From Phycisphaerales bacterium UBA5793 (GTDB lineage: Bacteria > Planctomycetota > Phycisphaerae > Phycisphaerales > UBA5793), in the NCBI GenBank assembly GCA_002418285.1, contig DIDT01000032.1, positions 92,184-156,183 on the forward strand: a stretch of 64,000 nt of DNA. Reading direction: 5' to 3'. The position numbers were made by a program, and so were the translations under genes. The notes under the pieces are model-generated. The model made no database searches and was not told the origin of the DNA. It was given only the letters and a program-made list of their open reading frames with translations. Of the stretch, positions 24,863-34,607 are shown piece by piece (position 1 is the first letter of the stretch; the number at the start of each line of letters is the position of its first letter).

Positions 24863-27427
24863 TTATCTCGCGAATCTCGCACAGGCGGTGGGTCTGCGCA
24901 TTCGCACGAGCGTTGCGACCCATGAGTTGGGATCGTCGAGATCGCTGCCGCCGTTGGGATCGACGGGTTTCAATTGCTGCCCGCCGATGGCCATCTGATT
25001 CGCAGTCCCGCCGTGCACGACCACTTCGATCACGTGATCAAGCGGGATCGAGCCGCTTACGCCGCCGTCCTCGATCGATACCGACACCGCCGCGGGCGGC
25101 TGATCAACCCACGTCAGCCCGTCATCGATCGCCTGCTTGCCACGGCCGCTGTCGCCGAAGCAATGCAACCGCCACTTTACCCTGTTCAGATCGCAATCCC
25201 AGCCGACAAATGAGCCGCCATTTGGCACCGGCTCGCAGACGATCGTGCCTCGCCGCGCGAAGAGAGGGATGTCATTCATCGAGACAGCGCGTTCAAAGAT
25301 CACGCCGCCTTCAACCCACTCGCGTTGCATGAGGTCAAACCACTCGCCGGGTGGCAGGATGATGTGCCGCCGGCTCGCTCCCTGATGCACCACCGGCGCC
25401 ACGACCAGATTCTCGCCCAGCACGTACACGTCAGAGACATCGCGGTACTTCGCATCTGCGCTGAAATAGCACAGCGGCCGCACAAGCGGTTCGCCCGTTT
25501 CGATGTGCCGGCAGAATTCTGTATAGATGCTGCCAAGCATTCGATAGCGCAGGTTGATCGCCTCACGGATGATGTCGCGCGTGCCCGAGCCGAAGCACCA
25601 CGGCTCCTGGTGTGCTGTGGCATTGTTCGAGTGATTGCGATAGAACGGGAAGAGCACGGCCGCCTGGTACCATCGCGCGAGCAGTTCGGCGTTGGTCGAT
25701 TCCATGAATCCGCCAACATCCGCACCGTTGAATGACACGCCTGAGAGTGCGAGGTTAAGCGTCTCGGGAATGCTCATGCGCAGGTGCGCCCAACTCGACG
25801 CGTTGTCCCCTGTCCACACTGCGGCGAATCGTTGGATGCCCGTCGAAGCCGAGCGTGTCAGAATAAACGGTCGCGCCTTTGGATCGTTCTGCCGGAAGCC
25901 GTTCCACGTCGCCTCGGCCATGAACGTGCCATACAGGTTGTGCAGGTAGTCATGCCGGATGGCGCCGCGATCAAAGAGCATGTCATCGACATCGCACATC
26001 CCCGTCGCCGGGTCGTTCATGTCATTCCAGATACCATCGACACCGCGCGAGAGATGTTGCGCGACCTGGTCGGCCCACCATTGCTGCGTCTCGGACAGGG
26101 AGAAATCGGGAAACACCGTCTGCCCCGGCCAGACCATGCCAACAAAATGCCGCCCCGACGGCGCGTGGCAGAACAGATCCTGTTCGCATCCCGCCTTGTA
26201 GAGCGCATCCTTCTCATCGATCGCCACGCCGGGATCGACAATCGTGACCAGCCGTACACCGCGCTGGCTCATCCACTGTGACAGCTTCTCAGGCGAGGGC
26301 ACACGTTTTTCGTGCCACGTGAAGACCTTGTACCGGTCCATGTAATCGATGTCAAGCCAGAAGCCGTGCAGCGGGATGTGCTCTTCCGCGTAGTGATCGA
26401 CAATGCGCTGATACATGCGCTGCTCGTCGTAGCCCCAGCGGCACTGCTGATTGCCCAGCGACCACAGCGGCGGCAGCGGGGGGGTGCCGGTGAGGCGCTG
26501 CAGCTTCACGCACACTTCGCTCATCGTGTTGCCGGTGATGAAGTAGAAGCGCGGCTCGCCGCAGTACGTGCCGAAGTAGAGCAGATCAGGCAACTTGAAG
26601 TCCGGCGTCTGGCAGTTGAACCACGCCGGTCCCGAGTTGTCGATGAGCACGGCCACATACCGCGTCGAGCCATCCTCCGCCGATACCGGCCAGATCGCCA
26701 CCGGAATCGCACAATACGCCGGGTCATACGAATCGCTCTGGCAGCCGTGCGGATTGTCGCTGCACACGTCAAGGTTCCAGAATTTCATCCGCTGGCCATG
26801 TTTGTTCAGCGGCCCCGTCTTTTCACCGAATCCATAAAAAGGTGTCTCGGCAGGCAGAGGCAGGCCGATGCCGAACTTCTCGCCGCTGAACCCGATGATC
26901 TGTTGATTGCTGAGTTCGATCAGCGAGATCGATGTGTGATCGCCGCCGACCGCCAACCCAATCTGCAGACCTGCCGTCGCGAGGGTGAGTGTGACGCCCT
27001 TGCGGTTCGTGAGGTGCACAGTTTCATCGGTCACCTCGCACGTCGCTCCGGCATCGGCCGCCGGCACATGCGCCAGCGCGGGCGTATGGCGCGGCAGGGG
27101 ATCGGTCTCGCGGTTGATGGTCAGTTCAAAGAGCCCGCCATCGAGCGCGCGGGCGGCCACTCGAATGGCCACGTTGCTCAAGACGACCTGGCCATTTGCG
27201 GCGACTGTATTCTCCGTCACCTTCAGGTCGTGCACGGGGGCCAGGCTGAGCGGGCTGGGCTGCTTGTGGAAGTGCATGAAATCGAATCCGTTACGGGTCA
27301 ACCGGGGAAGCCGGCTGACGCTCGAGGGGCCGCTGATGGATGGAACGCGATCGTAGGCGAATCCGAACCCGGCCGCCGTGCCGTCGAGTCTCGCCGAGCT
27401 CGTCGAGTGGCCGCGGGCAGGCGCCAT
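24863..27427 (-). CDS. GH31-family alpha-glucosidase
   Basis: Up to 854 residues. The GH31 (beta/alpha)8 barrel shows PPLPPLWSLGNQQCRWGYDE, IPLHGFWLDIDYMDRYKVFT, the nucleophile motif GIWNDMNDPATGM (Asp at ~469), ILTRSASTGIQRFAAVWTGD with the acid/base Asp, and VSFNGADVGGF. Families usually have WNDMNEP; here the Glu is Asp. It releases glucose or a related sugar from alpha-glucosides. No signal peptide is evident, so it is probably cytoplasmic, acting after uptake. The start is uncertain: ATG 27427 is the longest and ATG 27277 (MHFHKQPS) is an alternative. It is convergent with the GH13 gene and divergent from the DUF4380-like gene. Confidence 0.9.
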   Translation of the reverse strand: MAPARGHSTSSARLDGTAAGFGFAYDRVPSISGPSSVSRLPRLTRNGFDFMHFHKQPSPLSLAPVHDLKVTENTVAANGQVVLSNVAIRVAARALDGGLFELTINRETDPLPRHTPALAHVPAADAGATCEVTDETVHLTNRKGVTLTLATAGLQIGLAVGGDHTSISLIELSNQQIIGFSGEKFGIGLPLPAETPFYGFGEKTGPLNKHGQRMKFWNLDVCSDNPHGCQSDSYDPAYCAIPVAIWPVSAEDGSTRYVAVLIDNSGPAWFNCQTPDFKLPDLLYFGTYCGEPRFYFITGNTMSEVCVKLQRLTGTPPLPPLWSLGNQQCRWGYDEQRMYQRIVDHYAEEHIPLHGFWLDIDYMDRYKVFTWHEKRVPSPEKLSQWMSQRGVRLVTIVDPGVAIDEKDALYKAGCEQDLFCHAPSGRHFVGMVWPGQTVFPDFSLSETQQWWADQVAQHLSRGVDGIWNDMNDPATGMCDVDDMLFDRGAIRHDYLHNLYGTFMAEATWNGFRQNDPKARPFILTRSASTGIQRFAAVWTGDNASSWAHLRMSIPETLNLALSGVSFNGADVGGFMESTNAELLARWYQAAVLFPFYRNHSNNATAHQEPWCFGSGTRDIIREAINLRYRMLGSIYTEFCRHIETGEPLVRPLCYFSADAKYRDVSDVYVLGENLVVAPVVHQGASRRHIILPPGEWFDLMQREWVEGGVIFERAVSMNDIPLFARRGTIVCEPVPNGGSFVGWDCDLNRVKWRLHCFGDSGRGKQAIDDGLTWVDQPPAAVSVSIEDGGVSGSIPLDHVIEVVVHGGTANQMAIGGQQLKPVDPNGGSDLDDPNSWVATLVRMRRPTACARFAR

Positions 27428-27441
27428 GCAAAGGATGAGAC

Positions 27442-28431
27442 ATGCTCAATCAGTGCCCTCCGCTGCGTCTCCCGCCGCGACGAATCATCTCACCGTTGCT
27501 GCCTCTGGTGCTGATCGTTCTCGCCGGCTGCGCCAATCGTCTCGAGCACTCCCATTTGCTGCACACGGCGCAACTCCAACTGACTTACGACGCACAGCGC
27601 GATCGCATCACGTCCTTCGGCCCAACGGGCGGCCCGAACCTGCTGTGCGTGCGCGATCTTGAAACGCCACCTGCCGCCGATGGTTCATACACGTTCTTCG
27701 GCGGCATGTACTCATGGATCAGTCCGCAGGGCGCATGGGTGGATGGGTCCGGGCAACTGCGCGACTGGCCACCCGACCCCGCCATGGATCGTGGTCCGAC
27801 ACTCATCGTGAATCAGGGTGCCAGTCGCCTCGTGGCGCGCGGACCGGTTACGCGCAGCGGCCTCGTTGAACAGAAGTGGTTCGAACTCGCGGCCGGCCAA
27901 AACGCGGCGATCATCGATCAGCGCCTGCACAATCCGACGGGAGGCAAAGTCGTCGGCGGTGTGTGGGTCAACACGGCCGTCAGGCCCGGCGCGGTCATTG
28001 CCGTGCGCGACGGCTCGAGCGATCACTTCCGCATCAGTGGCGGCGACGCAGCGAACACGCTCTGGGCTCGCGCCACTACTTCGCGCGATGGCTGGCTGCT
28101 CATCCACACCGATGGCGTTGACTGGAGCGATCTTGGAGCCGATTCGTTCAAGTTCTTCGCCGACGGCCCGGCCGCGATCGCCATCTGGACTGACGGCTAC
28201 TGGTTGCTGCGCCAGGGGCTGACCAGCCACGCCGAGGGCGCACTGGCCGAACACGGCGAAGCACCGGTCGAGGTCTATGTCAATTACGGCCTGCAACTCT
28301 TCGAAGCCGAATTGCTTGGGCCGATCCAGACGATCCCGCCCGGAGGCACCTGCCAACACGTCGAGCGGTGGCTCGTCGTCCCCGCCGACCAGCCCGATCC
28401 GACGCTGCTCGACGATCTGCCAAACCACTGA
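27442..28431 (+). CDS. DUF4380-like lipoprotein
   Basis: 329 residues. ATG 27442 has AAGGA six bases upstream. The N-terminus is a lipoprotein signal (LLPLVLIVLAGC). The body is sheet-rich and resembles DUF4380/aldose-epimerase-like domains (DRITSFGPTGGPNLL, FFGGMYSWISPQGAW, WFELAAGQNAAIIDQRLHNP, and a late VEVYVNYGLQLFEAELLGP). Members often sit in polysaccharide-degradation loci, and this one is next to GH31 and GH13 genes. Its binding or catalytic role is unknown. Confidence 0.75.
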   Translation: MLNQCPPLRLPPRRIISPLLPLVLIVLAGCANRLEHSHLLHTAQLQLTYDAQRDRITSFGPTGGPNLLCVRDLETPPAADGSYTFFGGMYSWISPQGAWVDGSGQLRDWPPDPAMDRGPTLIVNQGASRLVARGPVTRSGLVEQKWFELAAGQNAAIIDQRLHNPTGGKVVGGVWVNTAVRPGAVIAVRDGSSDHFRISGGDAANTLWARATTSRDGWLLIHTDGVDWSDLGADSFKFFADGPAAIAIWTDGYWLLRQGLTSHAEGALAEHGEAPVEVYVNYGLQLFEAELLGPIQTIPPGGTCQHVERWLVVPADQPDPTLLDDLPNH

Positions 28432-29092
28432 AAGCCCATTCGAGTGGATGTTCTTGTTGAACCTGCCGGACTCCTCGTCGGCACGGTGATGCGCCCGTTT
28501 CGGAGATGACCTGATCGGCTGGGCAGCCGGCGATGGCCGAGCAGGCGTTCGTCGTCTTCGGAGATTGGATCGCTCACGACGCCGAGGTGCGCGTGCTGCG
28601 CAAGTTCGACGTCGTCGAGTGGCCGGCCTGGTTGATCCACTTCGCGCTGCTCGGTGCGCATCCTTGCGCCATGTTCGTTGGTCAGGCAACCGGCCGCCTC
28701 GCGCGTCAGGATCACGTTGTTGATGTGCCCGGCGCCGGCGTGCTGGGTCTGTCCACGCGGTTCTCCGACTCCGAGCAAGTCGGTGGCGCGCTGCTGCCGC
28801 GCACCGTCGAATCGAAATACGTCGCCTTGCTCGGTGGGTCCACGGTCTAATTGGAGAAGCAGGAGTCGATCGAACTCCAGGAGGATCTTCTCGACATCGA
28901 CGCCCCTTGACCGGTCCCGCCCGACGCGCGACTTCTCAGGTGAATCCCCATATTCCCGCGATCGGCGAAGCACTCTTCTTATGCCAATCCGCTGGGATTT
29001 GGAACCATTCCCCAATGGTCCTAGATTAGTCTGGCGAGTCTGCGGGTCGGCTTCCTTGCCTCGCCGTCCTCATCCAAGACAGGAGTTCACCA
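28432..29092. other. Intergenic region before aconitase
   Basis: About 660 bases with no recognised gene apart from the doubtful frame at 28533-28850. The stretch from ~28930 to 29092 precedes the aconitase start and should contain its promoter. No riboswitch or RNA gene was recognised. Confidence 0.4.
28533..28850 (+). CDS. Possible small protein of unknown function
   Basis: A 105-codon frame with high third-position GC (most codons end in G or C), as expected of a real gene in this genome. It has no ribosome site before the ATG and no recognisable domain. The encoded product has a hydrophobic middle (WPAWLIHFALLGAHPCAMFV). The opposite strand is also open over the same stretch, so it may be fortuitous. 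Confidence 0.3.
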   Translation: MAEQAFVVFGDWIAHDAEVRVLRKFDVVEWPAWLIHFALLGAHPCAMFVGQATGRLARQDHVVDVPGAGVLGLSTRFSDSEQVGGALLPRTVESKYVALLGGSTV

Positions 29093-31909
29093 ATGGCCGG
29101 ATCGACTTCGCACCCATTCAAGGCTCGCGCGGCGCTCAACGTCGGCGGCCGCTCGCTCCAGTATGCCTCGCTTCCCGCGCTGGCGGATCAGGGCTTGAGC
29201 CACGTCGATTCCCTGCCCTATTCAATTAAAGTGCTTCTCGAAGCGTGTCTGCGCAATTTTGACGGTTACGTGGTTTCCGAAGATGATGTCCGCGCTCTGG
29301 CCAACTACGACGCGACCAGGCCCGGCGATGTCGAGATCCCCTTCATGCCGGGCCGCGTCGTGCTGCAGGACTTCACCGGCGTGCCCGCCGTCGTCGACCT
29401 CGCCGCACTCCGCAGCGCCATGCAGCGCATGGGTGGCGATCCCAAGAAAGTCAATCCGCTTGTACCCTGTGATCTTGTCATCGACCACTCCGTGCAGGTC
29501 GACGCCTTCAACTCCGGCGTCGCGCTGACCATCAACAGCGAAAAGGAATTCGAGCGCAACAACGAGCGCTACGAACTGCTCAAGTGGGCTCAGGGCGCCT
29601 TTGACAACTTCCGCGTCGTTCCGCCCGCCACGGGCATCGTCCACCAGGTCAATCTCGAGTACCTCGCCAGGGGCGTGTGGGAGAAGGACGGCACGATGTA
29701 TCCCGACAGCCTCGTCGGCACTGACAGCCACACGACCATGATCAACGGGCTTGGCGTCGTCGGCTGGGGTGTGGGCGGCATCGAAGCCGAAGCCGTCATG
29801 CTCGGGCAACCGATCTACATGCTCATCCCCGAAGTCGTCGGCATGAAACTCACCGGCCGTCTCCCCGCTGGCGCCACGGCGACCGATCTCGTCCTCCGCG
29901 TGACTGAAATCCTCCGCGCCCACGGTGTGGTGGGTCGCTTCGTCGAGTACTATGGGCCCGCGCTCGATTACCTGGCCGTCGCCGACCGCGCCACGCTGGC
30001 CAACATGGCGCCCGAATACGGCGCCACCATCGGCTTCTTCCCGGTCGATGCCCAGACGCTGCGCTACATGAAACTGACCGGTCGCGATGACAAACTCATC
30101 GAAGCTGTCGAAGCCTACTACAAGGCGCAGGGTATGTGGCGCGACGACTCCCGCAAGATCAAGTACACCTCGACGCTCGAACTCGATCTGAGCACCATCC
30201 AACCCTCCATCGCCGGCCCCAAGCGCCCGCAGGATCGCATTACGCTGACCGAATCGCAGTCGCAGTGGAACCGTGATCTGTGTGATACATTTGGAAAATC
30301 CAGCGCCGGCGCACAAACCACGAAAAACAACTGGGCCAGCGAAGGCGGCACCGCCGCTGCCGGCGCAACCGCAGTGGCCTGCGCCGAACCGGAGACCGAA
30401 GGCGTCGGAGTTGAATACGACGGCCAGCAGTTCACGCTGAAGAACGGCCACGTCGTCATCGCGGCGATCACGAGTTGCACGAACACGAGTAATCCCAGCG
30501 TGATGATCGGTGCCGGTTTGCTCGCGCGCAATGCCGTCAAACGCGGCCTGACCCGTAAGCCCTGGGTGAAAACTTCCCTCGCACCCGGCTCCAAGGTCGT
30601 CACCGAATACCTCAACGCCGCCAATCTCACCCACGACCTCGAATCGCTCGGTTTCTACCTCGTCGGCTACGGCTGCACGACGTGCATCGGCAACAGCGGC
30701 CCGCTGCCGGATCCGATCAGCGCCGGAATCAAGGAAGGCGATCTCGTCGCTTGTGCTGTGCTCTCGGGCAACCGCAACTTCGAAGGTCGCATCAGTCCCG
30801 ATGTCCGGGCCAACTACCTCGCCTCGCCGCCGCTTGTCGTTGCCTACGCCATCGCCGGCACGATGGACATCGATCTCACCGTCGATCCGATCGGCAAGGA
30901 CCAGGATGGCAAAGACGTCTTTTTGAAGGACATCTGGCCAACTCAGGATGAAGTGAACAAGGCCGTCGAGCAGTTCGTCACCCGCAATCAGTTCATCGAG
31001 CAGTACGCCAACGTATTCGACGGTAGCAAAGAATGGCAGGCCATCGACGCAGGCAGCGGTTCGATCTACCAGTGGAACGAGCAGTCGACCTATGTGCAGG
31101 AGCCGCCCTTCTTCGTGGATATGCCAGCGCAGCCCGAGCCCATCAAGGCCATCAAGGGCGCACGCTGCCTCGTCAAGGTTGCCGACAGCGTGACGACTGA
31201 TCACATCTCGCCCGCCGGCTCAATCAAGAAAGACTCGCCCGCAGGCAAGTACCTCACCGACCACGGCGTACCCGTCAGCCTCTTCAATTCATACGGCTCA
31301 CGCCGCGGCAACGATCGCGTCATGACCCGCGGCACATTCGCCAACGTCCGCGTCAAGAACCAACTCGCCGGTGGCAAGGAAGGCGGGTTCACCAAATACC
31401 TCGGAAAGTCCAACGGCCTCAAGACCGGTGACATCACCACGATCTTCGAAGCAGCCGTCGCCTACGGCGCGTGTCAGACTTCGGAGAAAGATGTCAATCG
31501 ACGCGCCGACGGCTGTCCGCTGGTGATCCTTGCCGGCAAGGACTACGGCATGGGCTCCAGCCGCGACTGGGCCGCAAAGGGCACTTTCCTTCTCGGTGCG
31601 CAAGCCGTCATCGCCGAGTCCTTCGAACGCATCCACCGCAGCAATCTCGTCGGAATGGGCGTGCTGCCGCTGACGTTCAAGAACGGCCAGACCGCTGCGT
31701 CGCTCGGCCTCGACGGCACCGAGACGTTCGATATCGAAATCGACGACTCTGTCAAGCCTCGCCAGGAAATCAAGGTTCGCGCCACCCGCAGCGACGGCAA
31801 GCCGATCGACTTCACCACCACCTGCCGCATCGATACGCCGGTCGAAGTGGAGTACTACCGCAATGGCGGCATTCTCCACACCGTCCTGCGCAAGATGGCC
31901 AGCTCATGA
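29093..31909 (+). CDS. acnA: Aconitate hydratase A
   Basis: 938 residues, a monomeric aconitase of the AcnA/IRP type. It isomerises citrate to isocitrate in the TCA cycle with a [4Fe-4S] cluster. Cluster ligands are Cys 462 (ITSCTNTSNPSV), Cys 528 and Cys 531 (YGCTTCIGNSGPL). Also visible are IDHSVQVDAF, GTDSHTTMINGLGVVGWGVG, DSVTTDHISPAGSI and the substrate-binding AGKDYGMGSSRDWAAKG. ATG 29093 has AGGAG seven bases upstream. An insert of ~30 Ala/Thr-rich residues near 400-430 is longer than in typical AcnA. It works alongside KorAB, encoded in this window. Confidence 0.97.
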   Translation: MAGSTSHPFKARAALNVGGRSLQYASLPALADQGLSHVDSLPYSIKVLLEACLRNFDGYVVSEDDVRALANYDATRPGDVEIPFMPGRVVLQDFTGVPAVVDLAALRSAMQRMGGDPKKVNPLVPCDLVIDHSVQVDAFNSGVALTINSEKEFERNNERYELLKWAQGAFDNFRVVPPATGIVHQVNLEYLARGVWEKDGTMYPDSLVGTDSHTTMINGLGVVGWGVGGIEAEAVMLGQPIYMLIPEVVGMKLTGRLPAGATATDLVLRVTEILRAHGVVGRFVEYYGPALDYLAVADRATLANMAPEYGATIGFFPVDAQTLRYMKLTGRDDKLIEAVEAYYKAQGMWRDDSRKIKYTSTLELDLSTIQPSIAGPKRPQDRITLTESQSQWNRDLCDTFGKSSAGAQTTKNNWASEGGTAAAGATAVACAEPETEGVGVEYDGQQFTLKNGHVVIAAITSCTNTSNPSVMIGAGLLARNAVKRGLTRKPWVKTSLAPGSKVVTEYLNAANLTHDLESLGFYLVGYGCTTCIGNSGPLPDPISAGIKEGDLVACAVLSGNRNFEGRISPDVRANYLASPPLVVAYAIAGTMDIDLTVDPIGKDQDGKDVFLKDIWPTQDEVNKAVEQFVTRNQFIEQYANVFDGSKEWQAIDAGSGSIYQWNEQSTYVQEPPFFVDMPAQPEPIKAIKGARCLVKVADSVTTDHISPAGSIKKDSPAGKYLTDHGVPVSLFNSYGSRRGNDRVMTRGTFANVRVKNQLAGGKEGGFTKYLGKSNGLKTGDITTIFEAAVAYGACQTSEKDVNRRADGCPLVILAGKDYGMGSSRDWAAKGTFLLGAQAVIAESFERIHRSNLVGMGVLPLTFKNGQTAASLGLDGTETFDIEIDDSVKPRQEIKVRATRSDGKPIDFTTTCRIDTPVEVEYYRNGGILHTVLRKMASS

Positions 31910-31958
31910 CGGCCAACAAAGTGACCTGAACTCAATCCTCGACCTGCGGCAACAGCGC

Positions 31959-34403
31959 CTACTTGGTAATGTCGAACGCGTCAAGCCCCACGGTTGTGCC
32001 GTTCGAGAGTGGGTTCTTGGTCACCGTGACGCGGATGTTCACGAAGTGCGGCCCTTCGTCCAGGTTGTTCGCGCTCAGCAGTTCAGCGACGAACTCCATG
32101 GACTCGCTGTACAGGTCGACCATGCCGAGCGATTGTCCGTCGAGCGTGACCTCTGCAATGCCCATATCCGGGCCACGCAAGCCGACCCATGAGACACTCG
32201 TTCCCACGAACCAGAAATCGATGCTGGCGTCGGGAATGGTGGATAACCGCATCCAGCCCGCACTGAACGCGCGGCTGCGAAGAATATCCCATCCTCCCGC
32301 GTATTCGATGGACTGGTTGTAGTCTTCGTAGCGCAGGCCGTTGGCTTCGATCTGCGTCCACGTGTCTCCCTCGTCCTCTGACTGGAAGAGTTGGTCATCC
32401 GATGCGAGGTAGATCAGGCCATCGGTGGCAAAGTCCGGAGAGAATCGGATCGCCCCGGCTTCATGGCCGGCCTGGAGCAGTTCCGGAGCGATCCACTCCC
32501 ACGATTCACCTCGATCCCGACTGCGCAGCAGCCCCAGTCCCTTCGATCCGGCGAGCATCAAACCGTCCTGGGCAAACTCAGGAGAGAGTTGCAGGGCCCT
32601 GATATTCGCGTTGGCGATCTTCGGATCCGCGTCGAGTTTGGTCCACGTGGCGCCGATGTCGGAAGTGAAGTACAGACCGTCGCGCGCCGCTGCATACAGC
32701 GTTCGGTCGTTCGCGAAGTCGGGAGAAATCGAGAGTTTGATGTAGTCCAGCGCGCCTAGTCCCTCATTGACGGATTCCCACGTCCCGCCGCCATCGGTGC
32801 TCCGAATCACACCTCCGCCGTCGACCGTGGCAAAGACCGTCCGGTCGCTCGCGAATGCAGGCGAAACGGCGATGGACGGCACGAACCCCGCAGTCTGGTT
32901 GATCTGTTCAAAACTGCGGCCGGCGTCCGTCGTCCGGTAGATCCCGTCGGTTCGCGTCCCGATGAAAATCGTGCGATCCGAAGCAAACTGCGGCGAGAAT
33001 TCCGCCGTGGTGGGAAACACCTGCGGGCCAATGGTCAATGCATTCCACCAGGCGCCTCCGACTTCCGAGTAGAGCAGCGTCTCCATGTGCAGCGCGATGG
33101 CGGTGTCATCATGTACGAAGTCTGGCGAGAGGTAGACGAGGTAGACATAGGGATTCAGGATCCCCAGGTTGCGCACGTCCCAGGATTCTCCGCCGTCCTC
33201 GGAGGCGTACAGCCCGGCCCCGTAGCGACTCATGATGATGAACATCGATCCGGATTGACGGCGCCGAACATCGAAACCCGAGACGACCCAGGGTGAGCGC
33301 GACTCCAGCTCGACCCACGAGTTTCCGCCGTCGTCGCTCCTGGCAATCCCGAAAAAGCCACCGACGAACACCGTTCGATCCGACGCATAGTCGTTGGAGA
33401 TACGGATGTAGCGGAAGCTGTCGCTGGACTGGTCGGTCCCGTGGAGTCCATGACCCTTGTACGTCCACGTCGCGCCGGCGTTCGTGGACTTGTACACCGC
33501 TTCCTGCCCAGCGCAGCAGAACAGCGTTCGATCTCGCTCGAAATTCGGCGACGCCTTCACGTCGTAGATGGTTAGCGCGTGCAACCCCTGGTTGGATGGG
33601 GCGAAGGTCAGTGCCAGATCACGGCTGATCAGCACACCTTCCCCAAGAACGCTGAGAATGATCAGGACGCGGGAATGATCGCGCGCGATCTCGATCGCGG
33701 TGATCGGCTGGTAGGTGGGAACCGATCGCAATGCCCAGTGAGCGCCCGAGTCCCTTGACACCGCCAGGCCGCCGCGCGCTTCGGCAATGAGCACGATGCC
33801 GTCGTGCGCAAAGTCAGGCGAGAATTTGATCGCCGTGATCTGGATTGGAGCGCCAAGCACCTGGCGCCAAGTCTCGCCCGCGTCGGTTGAACGGTACAGT
33901 CCGCCCGTCGAGCCGGCAGCCAGAACCACGATCTTCCCGTTTGCTCCAACATCGCACGCGACCAGGCTAATGCTCGAGGTGGAAAGGCCAACACCGATGT
34001 GCTGCCATGAATCCCCGGAATCGACCGACCGGTACATGCCGTCACCGTCCGAGGCGAGAAAGACCGTCCCGTCCTCCGAGAATGCAGGAGACACGGCGAA
34101 CGAAGTCAACTGTCCTCCATTGTCCATCCCCGCAACCATGCGCCTCCAGGTCCAGCCGCCATCGAGGGATCGAATCGCAGTCGAGTGATTGTCCGTCGAG
34201 ATCGCAGCGAACATCACACCATCTTCCGATAACCGGGGCGAAAGAGCCATGGTGCTGATGGCATCGTGTGGCTGGTGCTGCACCTGAGCCTGACCAAAGG
34301 CAGTGCTCGCTACTCCGAGTGTGAGAACAAGCATGATCAAAAACTGCACACAACAGGCTGCCAGCCGGCTTGCGGCAATTGGATGGATAGATCTTGTTTT
34401 CAC
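31959..34403 (-). CDS. Secreted BNR/sortilin-like repeat protein
   Basis: 814 residues from a GTG at 34403, which has GAGGGG nine bases upstream and is followed by a signal peptide (CVQFLIMLVLTLGVASTAFG). The body is more than ten repeats of about 45-50 residues. Each carries a BNR/Asp-box-like turn (SLDGGWTWRRM, SVDSGDSWQHIG, STDAGETWRQVLG, SEDGGESWDVRN, STDGGGTWESVNE) plus an F..D.....A strand (SPDFANDRTLYAA), so a beta-propeller like sialidase or sortilin is expected. The last ~110 residues form a different, sheet-like domain (WFVGTSVSWVGLRGPDMG). No sialidase catalytic residues were identified. It is probably an exported binding protein. Confidence 0.82.
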   Translation of the reverse strand: MKTRSIHPIAASRLAACCVQFLIMLVLTLGVASTAFGQAQVQHQPHDAISTMALSPRLSEDGVMFAAISTDNHSTAIRSLDGGWTWRRMVAGMDNGGQLTSFAVSPAFSEDGTVFLASDGDGMYRSVDSGDSWQHIGVGLSTSSISLVACDVGANGKIVVLAAGSTGGLYRSTDAGETWRQVLGAPIQITAIKFSPDFAHDGIVLIAEARGGLAVSRDSGAHWALRSVPTYQPITAIEIARDHSRVLIILSVLGEGVLISRDLALTFAPSNQGLHALTIYDVKASPNFERDRTLFCCAGQEAVYKSTNAGATWTYKGHGLHGTDQSSDSFRYIRISNDYASDRTVFVGGFFGIARSDDGGNSWVELESRSPWVVSGFDVRRRQSGSMFIIMSRYGAGLYASEDGGESWDVRNLGILNPYVYLVYLSPDFVHDDTAIALHMETLLYSEVGGAWWNALTIGPQVFPTTAEFSPQFASDRTIFIGTRTDGIYRTTDAGRSFEQINQTAGFVPSIAVSPAFASDRTVFATVDGGGVIRSTDGGGTWESVNEGLGALDYIKLSISPDFANDRTLYAAARDGLYFTSDIGATWTKLDADPKIANANIRALQLSPEFAQDGLMLAGSKGLGLLRSRDRGESWEWIAPELLQAGHEAGAIRFSPDFATDGLIYLASDDQLFQSEDEGDTWTQIEANGLRYEDYNQSIEYAGGWDILRSRAFSAGWMRLSTIPDASIDFWFVGTSVSWVGLRGPDMGIAEVTLDGQSLGMVDLYSESMEFVAELLSANNLDEGPHFVNIRVTVTKNPLSNGTTVGLDAFDITK

Positions 34404-34537
34404 GATTTGGTGCCCCTCCCGGCTAACTTGGCGATTGGGTGCCGACCCCACCCCACGCGCCAGATGACAAATCGTGGGTCCGAAGCAACAACCCAGTTCA
34501 AATGACTGGATGTTCCACCAATGTCCGCAAACGCTCG

Positions 34538-34562
34538 AAAAAAACGGGGCTTCGGCCGCCTC
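34538..34562 (-). terminator. Probable intrinsic terminator after the VIT1-family gene
   Basis: On the minus strand a GC-rich hairpin (GGCGGCCGAAGCCCC, short stem with a bulge) is followed directly by seven T residues. It lies about 50 bases past the stop of the metal transporter gene. The stem is short, so confidence is moderate. Confidence 0.5.
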
Positions 34563-34607
34563 CGGCTTCGAACCGGATGGAACACAGCTTCGCTGTACAC
34601 CGGATTA

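Noticed and set aside
28284..29015. A minus-strand frame over the gap before aconitase
   Set aside because: It runs into the end of the DUF4380-like gene, its residues are typical of an antisense reading, and codon-position GC favours the plus-strand frame, which itself is doubtful.
29222..31204. A 660-codon minus-strand frame opposite aconitase
   Set aside because: Antisense of a certain gene; long antisense frames are expected at this GC content.
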